Assembly: GCF_025369935.1 (NCBI RefSeq)
Contig: NZ_CP104467.1
Coordinates: 6,641,001 to 6,705,000, forward strand
Length of the DNA stretch: 64,000 nt
Reading direction: 5' to 3'
Origin: Paenibacillus andongensis
GTDB taxonomy: Bacteria > Bacillota > Bacilli > Paenibacillales > NBRC-103111
Shown here piece by piece: positions 43,790-52,728 of the stretch. A program made the position numbers and the translations under genes. Numbering within the stretch: the first letter of the stretch is position 1; the number at the start of each line of letters is the position of its first letter. Below the pieces are notes generated by a model that saw only the letters and a list, made by a program, of their open reading frames with translations, searched no databases and was not told the origin of the DNA.

Positions 43790-45082
43790 ATGGTTTACTT
43801 AGCACTTATCATCTTTTTACTTACACTGACCTTCGTTATTTGGCAGCCTAGAGGGCTGAATATTGGATGGTCCGCATCAGCAGGTGCCATTCTGGCACTC
43901 CTCTTTCAGGTTGTTTCTCTACATGACGTCGTTACTGTGACAGGCATTGTGTGGAATGCGACTTTGACTTTTGTCGCCATTATTCTAATCTCCCTCATCT
44001 TGGACAACATTGGATTCTTTGAATGGTCTGCCCTTCATATGGCACGAATTGCCAAAGGGAACGGGAAGGTCATGTTCGTCTATGTTATCCTGCTCGGATC
44101 AGCTGTTGCTGCACTATTCTCTAATGATGGCGCCGCGCTAATTCTAACGCCAATTGTTCTAGCTATGGTTCGTGCCTTGAAATTTCCAGATAAAATGATT
44201 CTGCCGTTCATTATGGCTAGTGGTTTTATTGCAGATACGACATCCCTTCCTTTCGTTGTTAGCAACTTGGTGAACATCGTTTCGGCTGACTTTTTCGGTA
44301 TTGATTTTGTCACTTATGCTAGCCGAATGTTTATTACAAGTCTAATCTCATTAGCTGCCAGTTTGCTTGTGCTGTTCCTGTATTTTAGAAAAGACATTCC
44401 TCAAAACTACGATATCACTCAGCTTAAACGTCCTTCTGAAGCGATTAAGGATATTCAACTATTTCGATTATCTTGGGTCATTCTTGGAATCTTATTAGCT
44501 GCTTACCTAATCAGTGGGTTTATTAAAATTCCTGTTTCCATTATAGCCGGGGTCGCTGCACTTAACTTCATTCTGATTGCCCGATCGAGCAAGGTGATCG
44601 AAACCAAAAAAATCATCAAAGATGCACCATGGGCTGTCGTGATTTTTTCAATCGGCATGTACGTAGTTGTTTATGGATTGAAGAACGCTGGCTTAACCAC
44701 TGCTCTTGGAGAACTAATTGAAACCATTTCAGGACAAGGATTGTTCCCTGCCACCATAGGGATGGGATTCCTAGCCGCTATACTTTCCTCGGTTATGAAT
44801 AATATGCCGACGGTAATGATTGATGCGCTAGCAATCAAGGGTACTCAAACAGTGGGAATCATTCGTGAAGCTCTCATCTATGCCAATGTCATAGGCTCCA
44901 ATTTAGGGCCTAAAATTACTCCAATCGGCTCGCTCGCGACTTTATTATGGCTCCATGTCCTATCTAAAAAAGGTGTGAAAATCACCTGGGGGTACTATTT
45001 TAAAATCGGCATCATCCTTACGATCCCAACTTTGTTAATCACGTTAATTGGTCTGTACCTATGGTTAAACGTAGTTTCATAA
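43790..45082 (+). CDS. arsB: ArsB-type arsenite efflux membrane protein
   Basis: A 430-residue carrier with about 11-12 transmembrane helices of the ArsB/NhaD type. Landmarks are NIGFFEWSALHMAR, LFSNDGAALILTPIVLAM, the ADTTSLPFVVSNLVNI segment and NVIGSNLGPKITPIGSLATLLWL, all typical of ArsB. AGGAGG lies upstream with a long spacer (13 nt). No ArsR, ArsC or ArsA gene is adjacent; the next gene is a small phosphatase-like protein 35 bp downstream, probably in the same transcript. Confidence 0.9.
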   Translation: MVYLALIIFLLTLTFVIWQPRGLNIGWSASAGAILALLFQVVSLHDVVTVTGIVWNATLTFVAIILISLILDNIGFFEWSALHMARIAKGNGKVMFVYVILLGSAVAALFSNDGAALILTPIVLAMVRALKFPDKMILPFIMASGFIADTTSLPFVVSNLVNIVSADFFGIDFVTYASRMFITSLISLAASLLVLFLYFRKDIPQNYDITQLKRPSEAIKDIQLFRLSWVILGILLAAYLISGFIKIPVSIIAGVAALNFILIARSSKVIETKKIIKDAPWAVVIFSIGMYVVVYGLKNAGLTTALGELIETISGQGLFPATIGMGFLAAILSSVMNNMPTVMIDALAIKGTQTVGIIREALIYANVIGSNLGPKITPIGSLATLLWLHVLSKKGVKITWGYYFKIGIILTIPTLLITLIGLYLWLNVVS

Positions 45083-45117
45083 TCAACCTATTTAAGAAAA
45101 ATAAGGAGGGCGTATAG

Positions 45118-45552
45118 ATGCCTAAAAATTATCAAGCTTTAATCGAGGATAAAATCTTCTTTGGCGGTGCCTCTGACGTTGAGGACATGGTCAAGAATGA
45201 GAACGTTGAAGTGATCGTTGATCTACGTGGAGAAGCCACGGAGTGTGCTTTCTCTGCTGGTAACGTAGAATGGATTCAAATCCCCCTTGGAGACAATGCT
45301 GAGGGACCACAGGATCAGCTATTCCAGAAAGCCATCGATCATGTAGTAGAGGCTTATAACAGTGGGAAAAAGGTTGGCTTTCACTGTGGCGGCGGCAAAG
45401 GCCGTACCGGTGCTGTGGCCATCGGCACTTTGATCACATTGGGCAAAAGCCAAACCATCGAAGAAGCGGAGAAAATCGCTCAAAGCATTCGCCCCGTGGT
45501 GAATGTTAGAGCTCCTCAACGTGAAGCTCTTGAGAAATTATTTAAAAAATAA
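45118..45552 (+). CDS. Dual-specificity phosphatase-like protein downstream of arsB
   Basis: A 144-residue cysteine-dependent phosphatase. The signature HCGGGKGRTG gives CX5R with Cys90 and Arg96; VIVDLRGEATE holds an Asp that could act in catalysis or structure. It is close in size to other small bacterial DSP/PTEN-like proteins. GGAGG precedes the ATG by eight bases. Its position right after arsB suggests a link to arsenic handling, for example arsenate reduction by a Cys phosphatase fold, but phosphatase activity on protein or small molecules is equally possible. Confidence 0.82.
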   Translation: MPKNYQALIEDKIFFGGASDVEDMVKNENVEVIVDLRGEATECAFSAGNVEWIQIPLGDNAEGPQDQLFQKAIDHVVEAYNSGKKVGFHCGGGKGRTGAVAIGTLITLGKSQTIEEAEKIAQSIRPVVNVRAPQREALEKLFKK

Positions 45553-45560
45553 ACTAAATA

Positions 45561-45608
45561 AAAACTAGACCCCTGTGCAATGATTAATTGCTTAGAGGCC
45601 TAGTTTTT
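45561..45608. terminator. Terminator between the phosphatase-like gene and purA
   Basis: AAAACTAG...GCAA and TTGC...CTAGTTTTTTT form an imperfect stem, with T-runs usable from the plus strand. Confidence 0.75.
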
Positions 45609-45643
45609 TTGTTATTCCTTACGCTGCCTAACTGGCAACAGCT

Positions 45644-46921
45644 CTATCTTTCAATAATTTGCTCGCGTTTCGGTCCAATGGAGACCCAGCGAATAGGTAC
45701 ACCAATCAGTTTCTCAATGTGAAGCACATAATTTTGAGCTTCAATGGGGAGATCGTTAAACGTACGAATATGTGAGATATCACACTTCCAACCCGGTAGT
45801 TTTTCATAAACTGGCTCTGCTTGCTGTAATTGTGAAGTATGCGGGAAATCCATGCTATTCTCATTTTGAATACGATAAGCGGTACAAACTGGGATCTCAT
45901 TAAGATAGCCCAACACATCTAAATTGGTTAGAGCAACCTCAGTTGCCCCCTGTATTTGACAACCATATTTGGTCGCTACGGCATCGAACCACCCTACTCG
46001 CCTCGGCCTGCCGGTTGTTGCACCGAACTCTCCGGCATCACCACCTCGCGAGCGTAACTCGTGTGCGGCCTCAGCTTGAATTTCTGATACAAATGGCCCT
46101 TCGCCGACACAGCTTGAATACGCCTTCGTTACAGCGACAACTTTCTTGATGGCATGTGGAGGAACTCCTGCCCCAACAGCAGCGTATCCAGCCAATGTTG
46201 ATGAAGATGTCGTATAAGGATATATACCATGGTCTGGATCTCTGAGCGCTCCTAATTGTCCTTCAACTAATACCGATTGTCCTTGTGATATGGCATCCTG
46301 CAGTAAAGTTGTCGTATTGCACACAAATGACTGAATGAATGCCGCTTGCTTCTGCACTTCAACAACAAGCTGATCTACATCCAGCAGAGCCTTTTTATAT
46401 AAATGAGTGAGAAGTATATTTTTGGACTCCAATGCCCTAGTTAACTTTGATCTTAACTGGCTTTCATCAAATAATTCGGATACTTGTATACCAATCTTCG
46501 CATATTTATCCGCATAGAAGGGCGAAATCCCTTGCTTGGTGGACCCAAACTTCCTATCCCCTAAACGTTCCTCCTCCAACTCATCGAAAAGAATATGATA
46601 AGGAAGCACAACTTGCGCGCGTTCAGAAATACATAGCTTAGGCTCAGGTACGCCCCGCTTCACTAATTCCTGAAATTCACTTTGGAGCTTACTCATATTT
46701 AAAGCAACACCCGGTCCAATAACATTCGTGGTCCCTGGATAAAAGACTCCAGAGGGAAGCATATGCAGCGCAAATTTGCCATAGTCGTTAATAATCGTAT
46801 GCCCGGCATTGCTCCCTCCTTGGTACCTGACGACAAACTGAGAATGCACGGCAAGTACATCTGTTAATTTCCCCTTGCCTTCGTCGCCCCAATTCGCTCC
46901 CACAATAGCTGTAACCGTCAT
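45644..46921 (-). CDS. purA: Adenylosuccinate synthetase (divergent PurA)
   Basis: Forms adenylosuccinate from IMP, aspartate and GTP. The N-terminal VGANWGDEGKGKLTDVLA, RYQGGSNAGHTI, GATTGRPRRVGWFDAV and the C-terminal LIGVPIRWVSIGP are PurA features. The core differs from housekeeping PurA, for example TSSSTLAGYAAVGAGVPPHA where the usual form has SSNPVAGG-like residues, and SSCVGEGPFVSE. The start is the ATG at 46921. A LysR gene is divergently placed 126 bp away, an unusual control for purA. It may be a second, specialised copy; this needs the rest of the genome. Confidence 0.85.
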   Translation of the reverse strand: MTVTAIVGANWGDEGKGKLTDVLAVHSQFVVRYQGGSNAGHTIINDYGKFALHMLPSGVFYPGTTNVIGPGVALNMSKLQSEFQELVKRGVPEPKLCISERAQVVLPYHILFDELEEERLGDRKFGSTKQGISPFYADKYAKIGIQVSELFDESQLRSKLTRALESKNILLTHLYKKALLDVDQLVVEVQKQAAFIQSFVCNTTTLLQDAISQGQSVLVEGQLGALRDPDHGIYPYTTSSSTLAGYAAVGAGVPPHAIKKVVAVTKAYSSCVGEGPFVSEIQAEAAHELRSRGGDAGEFGATTGRPRRVGWFDAVATKYGCQIQGATEVALTNLDVLGYLNEIPVCTAYRIQNENSMDFPHTSQLQQAEPVYEKLPGWKCDISHIRTFNDLPIEAQNYVLHIEKLIGVPIRWVSIGPKREQIIER

Positions 46922-46981
46922 CTTAAGATCACCCTTCCATTGAAATAACTCCCTAAAACTAAGTATAATGATAATGGTCCT

Positions 46982-47005
46982 ATTAGAAAAATTAATATAA
47001 CTAAT
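46982..47005. promoter_or_regulatory. Candidate LysR binding site
   Basis: ATTAG-N14-CTAAT in the 125-bp purA/lysR divergent region, containing the T-N11-A pattern of LysR operators. Its position suits control of both promoters. Confidence 0.45.
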
Positions 47006-47046
47006 AATCGATATTAACCACATTGATGTCATTGAGGAGACGTACT

Positions 47047-47931
47047 ATGATTCACAATATGGAACTGTATCAAGTCTTCTATATCACGGCAAAAGCAGGA
47101 AGTCTATCCAAGGCAGCTGATGAACTGTTTGTTACACAACCAGCTGTTACGCATTCGATTAAACAATTGGAGGCAAAGTTGGGTGGGCAATTATTTTTCC
47201 GTACATCTAGAGGAGTGACTTTAACAACGGAGGGTCGCGAGCTTTTCACCTATATTGAGCAGGCTTATCATTTTATCCTTAATGGTGAAAGAAAGATCAC
47301 GGAGATGCATCAACTTACGCACGGAGAGGTGAAAATTGGAGCTGGTGATACGCTTTGTAAACATTTTCTGCTGCCACATCTTAAGCAGTTTCACGAATCG
47401 TTCCCTAAAGTTAAGATACAAGTAACGAACAGAACCACAACTGAGACGATTACTCTACTAAAAGAGGGAAAAATTGACCTAGGCATCGTCAATCTCCCTA
47501 TTTCTGACCCTCATATCTCCATTCAAGAAAGCATAGTCATTCATGACTGTTTCTTAACAGGGGCAGCGTATAAGCATCTTACAGAGACCCCCATTTCTCT
47601 CCAGGAGTTGCTCGAGCATCCGATTATCCTGCTTGAGAAAGGGAGCAGCACCCGCGCCTACTTAGATCACTTTGCTGAAGGGCACGGGTTGTCCATGAAG
47701 CCAGAGATTGAGCTTGGAAGTGTTGATCTACTAATCGAATTCGCTAAGAATGGCTTCGGTATTGCTTGCGGAATCAGGGAGTTTGTCCATCAAGAGCTGT
47801 CGGACGAAACGTTGTATGAAATTCAGCTAACCACACCGATCCCTGCTAGGAAAGTTGGCATTATTAAGTTAAAGAGCATCCCCCTATCTGCCGCTGCCAC
47901 TCATGTGTATGATACTTTAAGACAAATGTGA
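47047..47931 (+). CDS. LysR-family regulator divergent from purA
   Basis: A 294-residue LTTR. The N-terminal helix-turn-helix reads SLSKAADELFVTQPAVTHSIKQLEAKLGGQLFFRTSRGVTLT in family order, and the C-terminal ~200 residues form the effector-binding domain (IGAGDTLCKHFLLP...). The ATG at 47047 follows GAGGAG by seven bases. LysR regulators usually control the gene divergent from them, so purA is the likely target, with a metabolite as co-inducer. The ligand is not known. Confidence 0.9.
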   Translation: MIHNMELYQVFYITAKAGSLSKAADELFVTQPAVTHSIKQLEAKLGGQLFFRTSRGVTLTTEGRELFTYIEQAYHFILNGERKITEMHQLTHGEVKIGAGDTLCKHFLLPHLKQFHESFPKVKIQVTNRTTTETITLLKEGKIDLGIVNLPISDPHISIQESIVIHDCFLTGAAYKHLTETPISLQELLEHPIILLEKGSSTRAYLDHFAEGHGLSMKPEIELGSVDLLIEFAKNGFGIACGIREFVHQELSDETLYEIQLTTPIPARKVGIIKLKSIPLSAAATHVYDTLRQM

Positions 47932-47965
47932 AAAAGTGCTAACTGATTTCAGTTAGCACTTTTTT
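47931..47965. terminator. Terminator between lysR and mnmH
   Basis: AAAAAGTGCTAACTG-ATTT-CAGTTAGCACTTTTTT, an exact 15-bp stem with T-run on the plus strand and A-run usable from the minus strand. Confidence 0.92.
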
Positions 47966-47971
47966 CGCTTT

Positions 47972-49024
47972 TTACTTCACCAAAGCCTTCATTTTAAGCT
48001 CCGACAAATAATTTTTCACAGCCTCTACAGCTTCTTCCCTATTTCGAGCCTTGATAACAATTCGGTCTTGTTCATTTTGCTTCATCGCATGCTCATAGCG
48101 CGGGTCATAGTAATGCATCAGAAGCAGCCTGACGGCGTTCTCATAGTGCTGAGCTTGAAGATTGGTCTCAATTTCTTTGGCAATTGGTGTATGGATGCGG
48201 TTTTTAATATGCTTAAAAGCATGTAAAATATCTGGCTGATTTTCGAAAGGTTTATACTCCTTAATAATATGCTGAACACGTTCTTCAATCGGCATTTCGA
48301 TAAATATCTGTGTGGCGGTTTCTTTTTTTTGAAAGATAAACTCGGGAAGAACGACTTTGCCTATTCGCTTGCTTTCTCCCTCTATTAAAACGTAAGGCGC
48401 CGATTCCAGCTTCAACAGTTGTCCGACCAGCAGGGATTCAAACGTCTTTTGGTTATGAGATTTCAAGCCAATTTCTCCAAAAATGGAGCCTCGATGACCC
48501 GCCATCCCTTCAAAATCCAAGACAGGATAGCCCTCTTCCAGAAGACTGCGCAAAATTGCTGTTTTGCCCGTTCCCGTGTTTCCCTGAATAACGTGTGCAG
48601 GAGGCTTAAAATCTCTAAGCTGCTCAAGTGTACTTACAACCCACTTCCGATAGGCCCGAATACCTCCGGTCAACCGATAAACACGAATGCCCATCAGCGA
48701 TAAAACGGTTGCTGTTGTTTTACTTCTCATTCCGCCGCGCCAGCAGAAAACGACCTTCGGTTCTTTGATTTGCTCAAAAGACTTCACGAAAGCAGGCAGC
48801 TTCGCAGAAACGATCTCCAGCCCTCTATCTTTAGCTGCTTGCACGCTCACTTGCTTATATAGGGTACCTATTTCTGCACGCTCCGCATCTTCAAATATGG
48901 GAATATTCAAGCTGCCGGGGAACGTGCCATCTTCATATTCGGATGAGGAACGGACGTCGATCGGAACGATCTCTTTTTTATGTTGCAGGGTTAGTAATTC
49001 TTCGATGGTGATGTCTTGAAACAA
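47972..49024 (-). CDS. mnmH: tRNA 2-selenouridine synthase
   Basis: A 350-residue enzyme (MnmH, also SelU or YbbB) that replaces sulfur with selenium at the wobble 2-thiouridine of tRNAs for Lys, Glu and Gln. An N-terminal rhodanese domain carries Cys94 in VVFCWRGGMRSKT; the C-terminal half has the P-loop GNTGTGKT (148-155) and LDFEGMAGHRGSIFG. It lies 15 bp after selD on the same strand. Selenophosphate from SelD is its substrate, so the pair is a complete selenouridine pathway. Confidence 0.94.
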   Translation of the reverse strand: MFQDITIEELLTLQHKKEIVPIDVRSSSEYEDGTFPGSLNIPIFEDAERAEIGTLYKQVSVQAAKDRGLEIVSAKLPAFVKSFEQIKEPKVVFCWRGGMRSKTTATVLSLMGIRVYRLTGGIRAYRKWVVSTLEQLRDFKPPAHVIQGNTGTGKTAILRSLLEEGYPVLDFEGMAGHRGSIFGEIGLKSHNQKTFESLLVGQLLKLESAPYVLIEGESKRIGKVVLPEFIFQKKETATQIFIEMPIEERVQHIIKEYKPFENQPDILHAFKHIKNRIHTPIAKEIETNLQAQHYENAVRLLLMHYYDPRYEHAMKQNEQDRIVIKARNREEAVEAVKNYLSELKMKALVK

Positions 49025-49039
49025 TGGATTTTCGCTCCT

Positions 49040-50089
49040 TTAACTTACAACAATGCGTCCGGGATGTTCTGCCGTGATTTCGCCAATCAAGCTCGCTTCT
49101 ACGCCGGCATCCTTCAGTTTACGAAGCAATTCATCTGCCTGCTCCCCATCAACCGAGATAAGGAGACCGCCCGAGGTGACCGCGTCACATAGAATCCATT
49201 GGCTAATTTGATCCAACGATTCAGCAAATGTGATCGATTCCTGTACATGAGCGAAGTTGTTCTTGGTGCCCCCAGGAACGAATCCCTCTTCGGCAAGCTC
49301 TCGCACCCGCGGTAATACAGGTACATCTTGTGCAGTGATGCGAATTCCCACGCCGCTGCCTGTCGCCATTTCCAGAGAATGTCCCATTAAACCAAAGCCC
49401 GTCACATCTGTGCAGGCATGAACGTTATAAGGCTCCATCGTCTCCGCAGCCGTCTTATTCAGCGTTGCCATAACTTGCGTCACTCGCTGAATTTCTTCTT
49501 CACTTAGTCGATCTTTTTTGATCGAGGTTGTCAGTATACCTACGCCAATCGGCTTCGTTAAGATCAATTTATCCCCAGGCTTAGCTCCAGCATTGGTACG
49601 GATCTTTCCAGGATGCACCAATCCCGTGACGGCGAGTCCAAACTTCGGCTCGTTATCATCAATGGAATGACCGCCTACTAGTGTAATCCCTGCCTCCAGC
49701 ATTTTATCCCCAGCGCCGCGTAAAATATCGGCAAGCACCTGCTTGTCCAGCGTTTTGATCGGAAAAGCAACAATGTTTAATGCCGTTAATGGCTTACCGC
49801 CCATCGCATAAATATCACTGATGGCATTCGCTGCAGCCACTTGTCCGAATGAATAGGGATCATCAACGATCGGGGTAAAGAAGTCTACGGTTTGAACGAG
49901 CGCAAGCTCTTCACTTAATTTATATACCCCTGCATCATCGCTGGTATCGATCCCAACGAGAAGATTGGGGTTGGCAACTGTAGGCGGCAAAGATTTTATT
50001 ACTTGAGAAAGATCTCCCGGACCGATTTTGCATCCGCATCCACCTTTCGTGGAGTAGGAGGTTAGTTTGATTTTATCCCCTGTCGTCAT
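49040..50089 (-). CDS. selD: Selenide, water dikinase
   Basis: Makes selenophosphate from selenide and ATP. The N-terminal GGCGCKIGPGDL has the catalytic Cys18 and Lys21, then NPNLLVGIDTSDDAGVYKL and TVDFFTPIVDDPYSFGQVAAANA. The 349-residue length is normal. The active-site position is a cysteine codon, not UGA, so no selenocysteine is needed to make the enzyme. No selA, selB or selC is in the window. Confidence 0.95.
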   Translation of the reverse strand: MTTGDKIKLTSYSTKGGCGCKIGPGDLSQVIKSLPPTVANPNLLVGIDTSDDAGVYKLSEELALVQTVDFFTPIVDDPYSFGQVAAANAISDIYAMGGKPLTALNIVAFPIKTLDKQVLADILRGAGDKMLEAGITLVGGHSIDDNEPKFGLAVTGLVHPGKIRTNAGAKPGDKLILTKPIGVGILTTSIKKDRLSEEEIQRVTQVMATLNKTAAETMEPYNVHACTDVTGFGLMGHSLEMATGSGVGIRITAQDVPVLPRVRELAEEGFVPGGTKNNFAHVQESITFAESLDQISQWILCDAVTSGGLLISVDGEQADELLRKLKDAGVEASLIGEITAEHPGRIVVS

Positions 50090-50159
50090 CTGGCATCTAT
50101 CCCTTCATTTTTCACGCTATGTATATTTCCATGATAACCGATTTAACGTCAATCTTAAA

Positions 50160-50215
50160 ATAAAAACGAACATCTCTTATCCGTGAATGAATCACAGAGC
50201 AGAATGTTCGTTCAT
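50160..50215 (-). terminator. Probable terminator of the dioxygenase gene
   Basis: On the minus strand GAACGAACATTCT pairs with AGATGTTCG(T)TTTTATTTT around a long internal loop. The stem is imperfect, so confidence is moderate. Confidence 0.5.
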
Positions 50216-50219
50216 GGTA

Positions 50220-51188
50220 TCAACGTTTCGTATACAGCGACTTCAATTTTGCTTCAATGAAAACTCGTTGGTTCTCTAAAAATGGCGGGAGGGAAAGCGA
50301 TTCGCCTAATGTTTCAAGTGGCTCATCGGTAGCAAAGCCCGGGCCATCCGTAGCTAGTTCAAACAGAATGCCATTCGGCTCGCGGAAGTACAAAGAACGG
50401 AAATAAAATCGGTCTACGAATCCTGAGTTAGGTAATCCTGCTTTGTTAAGGACTTCAACCCAAGCCATCAGTTCTTTCTTATCTTCAATACGGAAAGCAA
50501 CGTGATGAACGCCACCGCCACCTTGGCTTGATACATGGAGATCGCTGCGCGGCTCGACTTGGACTTCGGCCCCCGACCCACCTTCGCCTACTTGCATGAC
50601 AATGATATCTTCTTGTCCTTTAGCCACCGCCGGAATTCGTTCTATTTCCTTGAAGCCAAGTAAACGCAATGCTGCCAGTGTGGATTCCGGCTTCCGCACG
50701 GTCAGCTTTACAGGGCCTAGTCCGGTGATGCCGTACGAGACGGGAACCGAGCTTTTTTCCCACGGCTTCCCTCCCTTAACACCTGTATTATTTTCATCGG
50801 AAACGATGGCTAGCTGCTGACCTTCCGGATCCTCGAAAAAAATGACTTTGCGCCCGGCAAAATCCTCCACAGGGGAGTACTTTACGCCATGTTCCTTGAA
50901 TCGCTCCATCCAATACGGAAGCGCCTCGTCATTAGCTACACGAAGTGATGTACCCGAAATACTGCTTACCCCTGCAACGTTCGGTCCCACCCCAGGGAAA
51001 TCAAAGAAAGTAAGCTCTGTTCCCGGATTCCCCTTTTCATCTCCATAAAACAAATGATAAGCCGTTGTATCATCTTGATTGACTGTTTTCTTGACAAGCC
51101 GCATGCCTAGCACCTCGGTGTAGAACTGGAAATTCGCTGCTGCATCCCCTGTCATCGCGGTTACATGATGAATCCCTTTTACGTTCAA
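50220..51188 (-). CDS. Ring-cleaving dioxygenase of the VOC (glyoxalase) superfamily
   Basis: A 322-residue protein with two vicinal-oxygen-chelate modules. The first begins GIHHVTAMTGDAAANFQFYT, the second contains GGGGVHHVAFRI and FYFRSLYFREPNGILFELATD, giving the His, His and Glu metal ligands. It is closest in layout to MhqO/MhqA-type hydroquinone dioxygenases of Bacillus, which help detoxify quinones. No MhqR-type regulator is adjacent. Substrate assignment is by family only. Confidence 0.85.
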   Translation of the reverse strand: MNVKGIHHVTAMTGDAAANFQFYTEVLGMRLVKKTVNQDDTTAYHLFYGDEKGNPGTELTFFDFPGVGPNVAGVSSISGTSLRVANDEALPYWMERFKEHGVKYSPVEDFAGRKVIFFEDPEGQQLAIVSDENNTGVKGGKPWEKSSVPVSYGITGLGPVKLTVRKPESTLAALRLLGFKEIERIPAVAKGQEDIIVMQVGEGGSGAEVQVEPRSDLHVSSQGGGGVHHVAFRIEDKKELMAWVEVLNKAGLPNSGFVDRFYFRSLYFREPNGILFELATDGPGFATDEPLETLGESLSLPPFLENQRVFIEAKLKSLYTKR

Positions 51189-51270
51189 ATCTATCCGTCC
51201 TCTCTACAAATGCTCAGACCTCTGATCAAGCACAACAAATAGTTTAACCTTAACCTATTCGCAGTATGAG

Positions 51271-51999
51271 CTACGAAGTGCCCAGTATCTTTTTCCCGCG
51301 CGGCTGTAAACCATTCGGATCCGGTTCCAACGTAACGCCAAAGGAGTCAATTTGGAAATCCTTTACCTTCACAGGGATGCTGTATGTCAGCACACCAGTA
51401 CCCTTCTCGTCTACACGGAGCGTCCCGCAATTGTATCGCTTCCCGCTTCGGTTATACCAAACTTGATAGGCCCAATCCCCTTGCGTTTCCTTGAGACCTT
51501 GCAGATTAATGACCACATTATGGACATCGCCATTTTGCAGCACATAAGCTGTGCCAGAGGCTGTTGGCATCGTACTTTCAACGGATTTCAATTGAAACGT
51601 ATGCACGATTTCTGCAGGTTGATTTAAGGTGGGGTTGGCTGAAAGGTTTTTTGGTTGTTGATTGTTCCACCATGCGCCTACAACGAGGCCTAAGATAATG
51701 GCAGCAGCTCCGCCATATACCCATTTGAACGAACGTTTCTTCTTCTCTTTCTTCTTGATCGCTTTGAGTTCGGTCGGGACAATAGACTGCATAACCTGTT
51801 GCTTCAAATCCGCAGGGACTTCTATTTCCTCCATCTCAAAAGGGAGTGCCTGCCAGACCTCCTGCAGCTCGCTTAATTCTTCCCGGCATGTGACACAAGT
51901 TCGCAGATGCCGTTCGAAAGCAGCGCGTTCCCACTCCGTACAGTCGCCTGTCAAATAATTGACAAGATAACTGCATTCCACAGTCTCCTGTTCTTTCAT
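51271..51999 (-). CDS. RskA-like anti-sigma factor with zinc-finger domain
   Basis: A 242-residue single-pass membrane protein. The cytoplasmic N-terminus has the zinc-binding anti-sigma (ZAS) pattern HLRTCVTCREEL with an upstream Cys; the transmembrane segment is GGAAAIILGLVVGAWW (~97-112), and the exterior ~120 residues resemble the RskA domain (NVVINLQGLKETQGDWAYQV). It lies four bases after the sigma gene, so it is coupled to it and holds that sigma factor at the membrane until a signal triggers release. Confidence 0.9.
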   Translation of the reverse strand: MKEQETVECSYLVNYLTGDCTEWERAAFERHLRTCVTCREELSELQEVWQALPFEMEEIEVPADLKQQVMQSIVPTELKAIKKKEKKKRSFKWVYGGAAAIILGLVVGAWWNNQQPKNLSANPTLNQPAEIVHTFQLKSVESTMPTASGTAYVLQNGDVHNVVINLQGLKETQGDWAYQVWYNRSGKRYNCGTLRVDEKGTGVLTYSIPVKVKDFQIDSFGVTLEPDPNGLQPRGKKILGTS

Positions 52000-52003
52000 T
52001 ACG

Positions 52004-52570
52004 TCATCCCTCCCTCAGTGATGTCAGATGCTTCCGAAGTATTTTCAAACCTTGATGCAAACGGCTTTTTATCGTACCCAGCGGCTCATTCGTTTGAGTC
52101 GCAATTTCACTTAGAGAGTAGCCCTGCCAGTACATCATGTCGATCAATTGAATTTGGCTATCGGACAAATGTACATAAGCCTCTTGAATTTGCTCTCCTA
52201 TCCATTTACGTGACATAACCGATTCTGGATCAGGGTCGCTTGAAATCAGCGTTTGCTCCCACTCTCTGGGCTCAAATTGGATCACTTGATCAAGTCTGCG
52301 CTTCTTACGCAAGCTATCAATGGTAATATTACGGGTAACCGTGATCACCCAGTTGACGAAGGCACCTTTGCTTGCGTCATAGCCTTTTTCAGTGGTCCAA
52401 AGACGTGTGAAAACTAGCTGGACAATTTCTCTGGCCGCTTGCTCTTCCTTCATGGATTTCAGCGCAAATGAATACACCAGCTTCGCATAGCGATCGTAAA
52501 GCTCTTCTAAGGCTGGATGGTGCTTAGCCATCACCAGCTTCATGAGCTCACCATCTGTTCGATTTCGCAT
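52004..52570 (-). CDS. ECF sigma factor (SigK-like)
   Basis: A 188-residue ECF-type sigma-70. Region 2 includes LEELYDRYAKLVYSFALKSM and WVITVTRNITIDSLRKKRR; region 4 reads LIDMMYWQGYSLSEIATQTN with EPLGTIKSRLHQGLK. The ATG at 52570 follows GGGGTG by nine bases; a GTG lies 12 bp further upstream. Its anti-sigma partner follows directly, and a multi-repeat secreted protein gene lies just upstream on the same strand, which makes that gene a candidate regulon member. Confidence 0.92.
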   Translation of the reverse strand: MRNRTDGELMKLVMAKHHPALEELYDRYAKLVYSFALKSMKEEQAAREIVQLVFTRLWTTEKGYDASKGAFVNWVITVTRNITIDSLRKKRRLDQVIQFEPREWEQTLISSDPDPESVMSRKWIGEQIQEAYVHLSDSQIQLIDMMYWQGYSLSEIATQTNEPLGTIKSRLHQGLKILRKHLTSLREG

Positions 52571-52660
52571 AATTCGGTACACCCCGAGTCGAAATGAAGT
52601 TTATTATCTTTCTACCTTATCGCCAGCTAGACGTCTTGGCAATAGCTTTATAGAAAAATA

Positions 52661-52700
52661 GCGCCCCAACGCCGCTGCATCTGCCAGCATGTTGGAGCGC
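52661..52700 (-). terminator. Terminator of the YxFWYxxD-repeat gene
   Basis: On the minus strand GCGCTCCAAC and GTTGGGGCGC pair across a 20-base loop, followed by TATTTTTC. It lies 30 bases after the stop and separates this gene from the sigma gene. Confidence 0.8.
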
Positions 52701-52728
52701 AATAAACCTACAGGGTGCGACTAGGAAG

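Noticed and set aside
49980..50040. Selenocysteine codon in selD
   Set aside because: The active-site position is encoded by a cysteine codon; no in-frame UGA is present.
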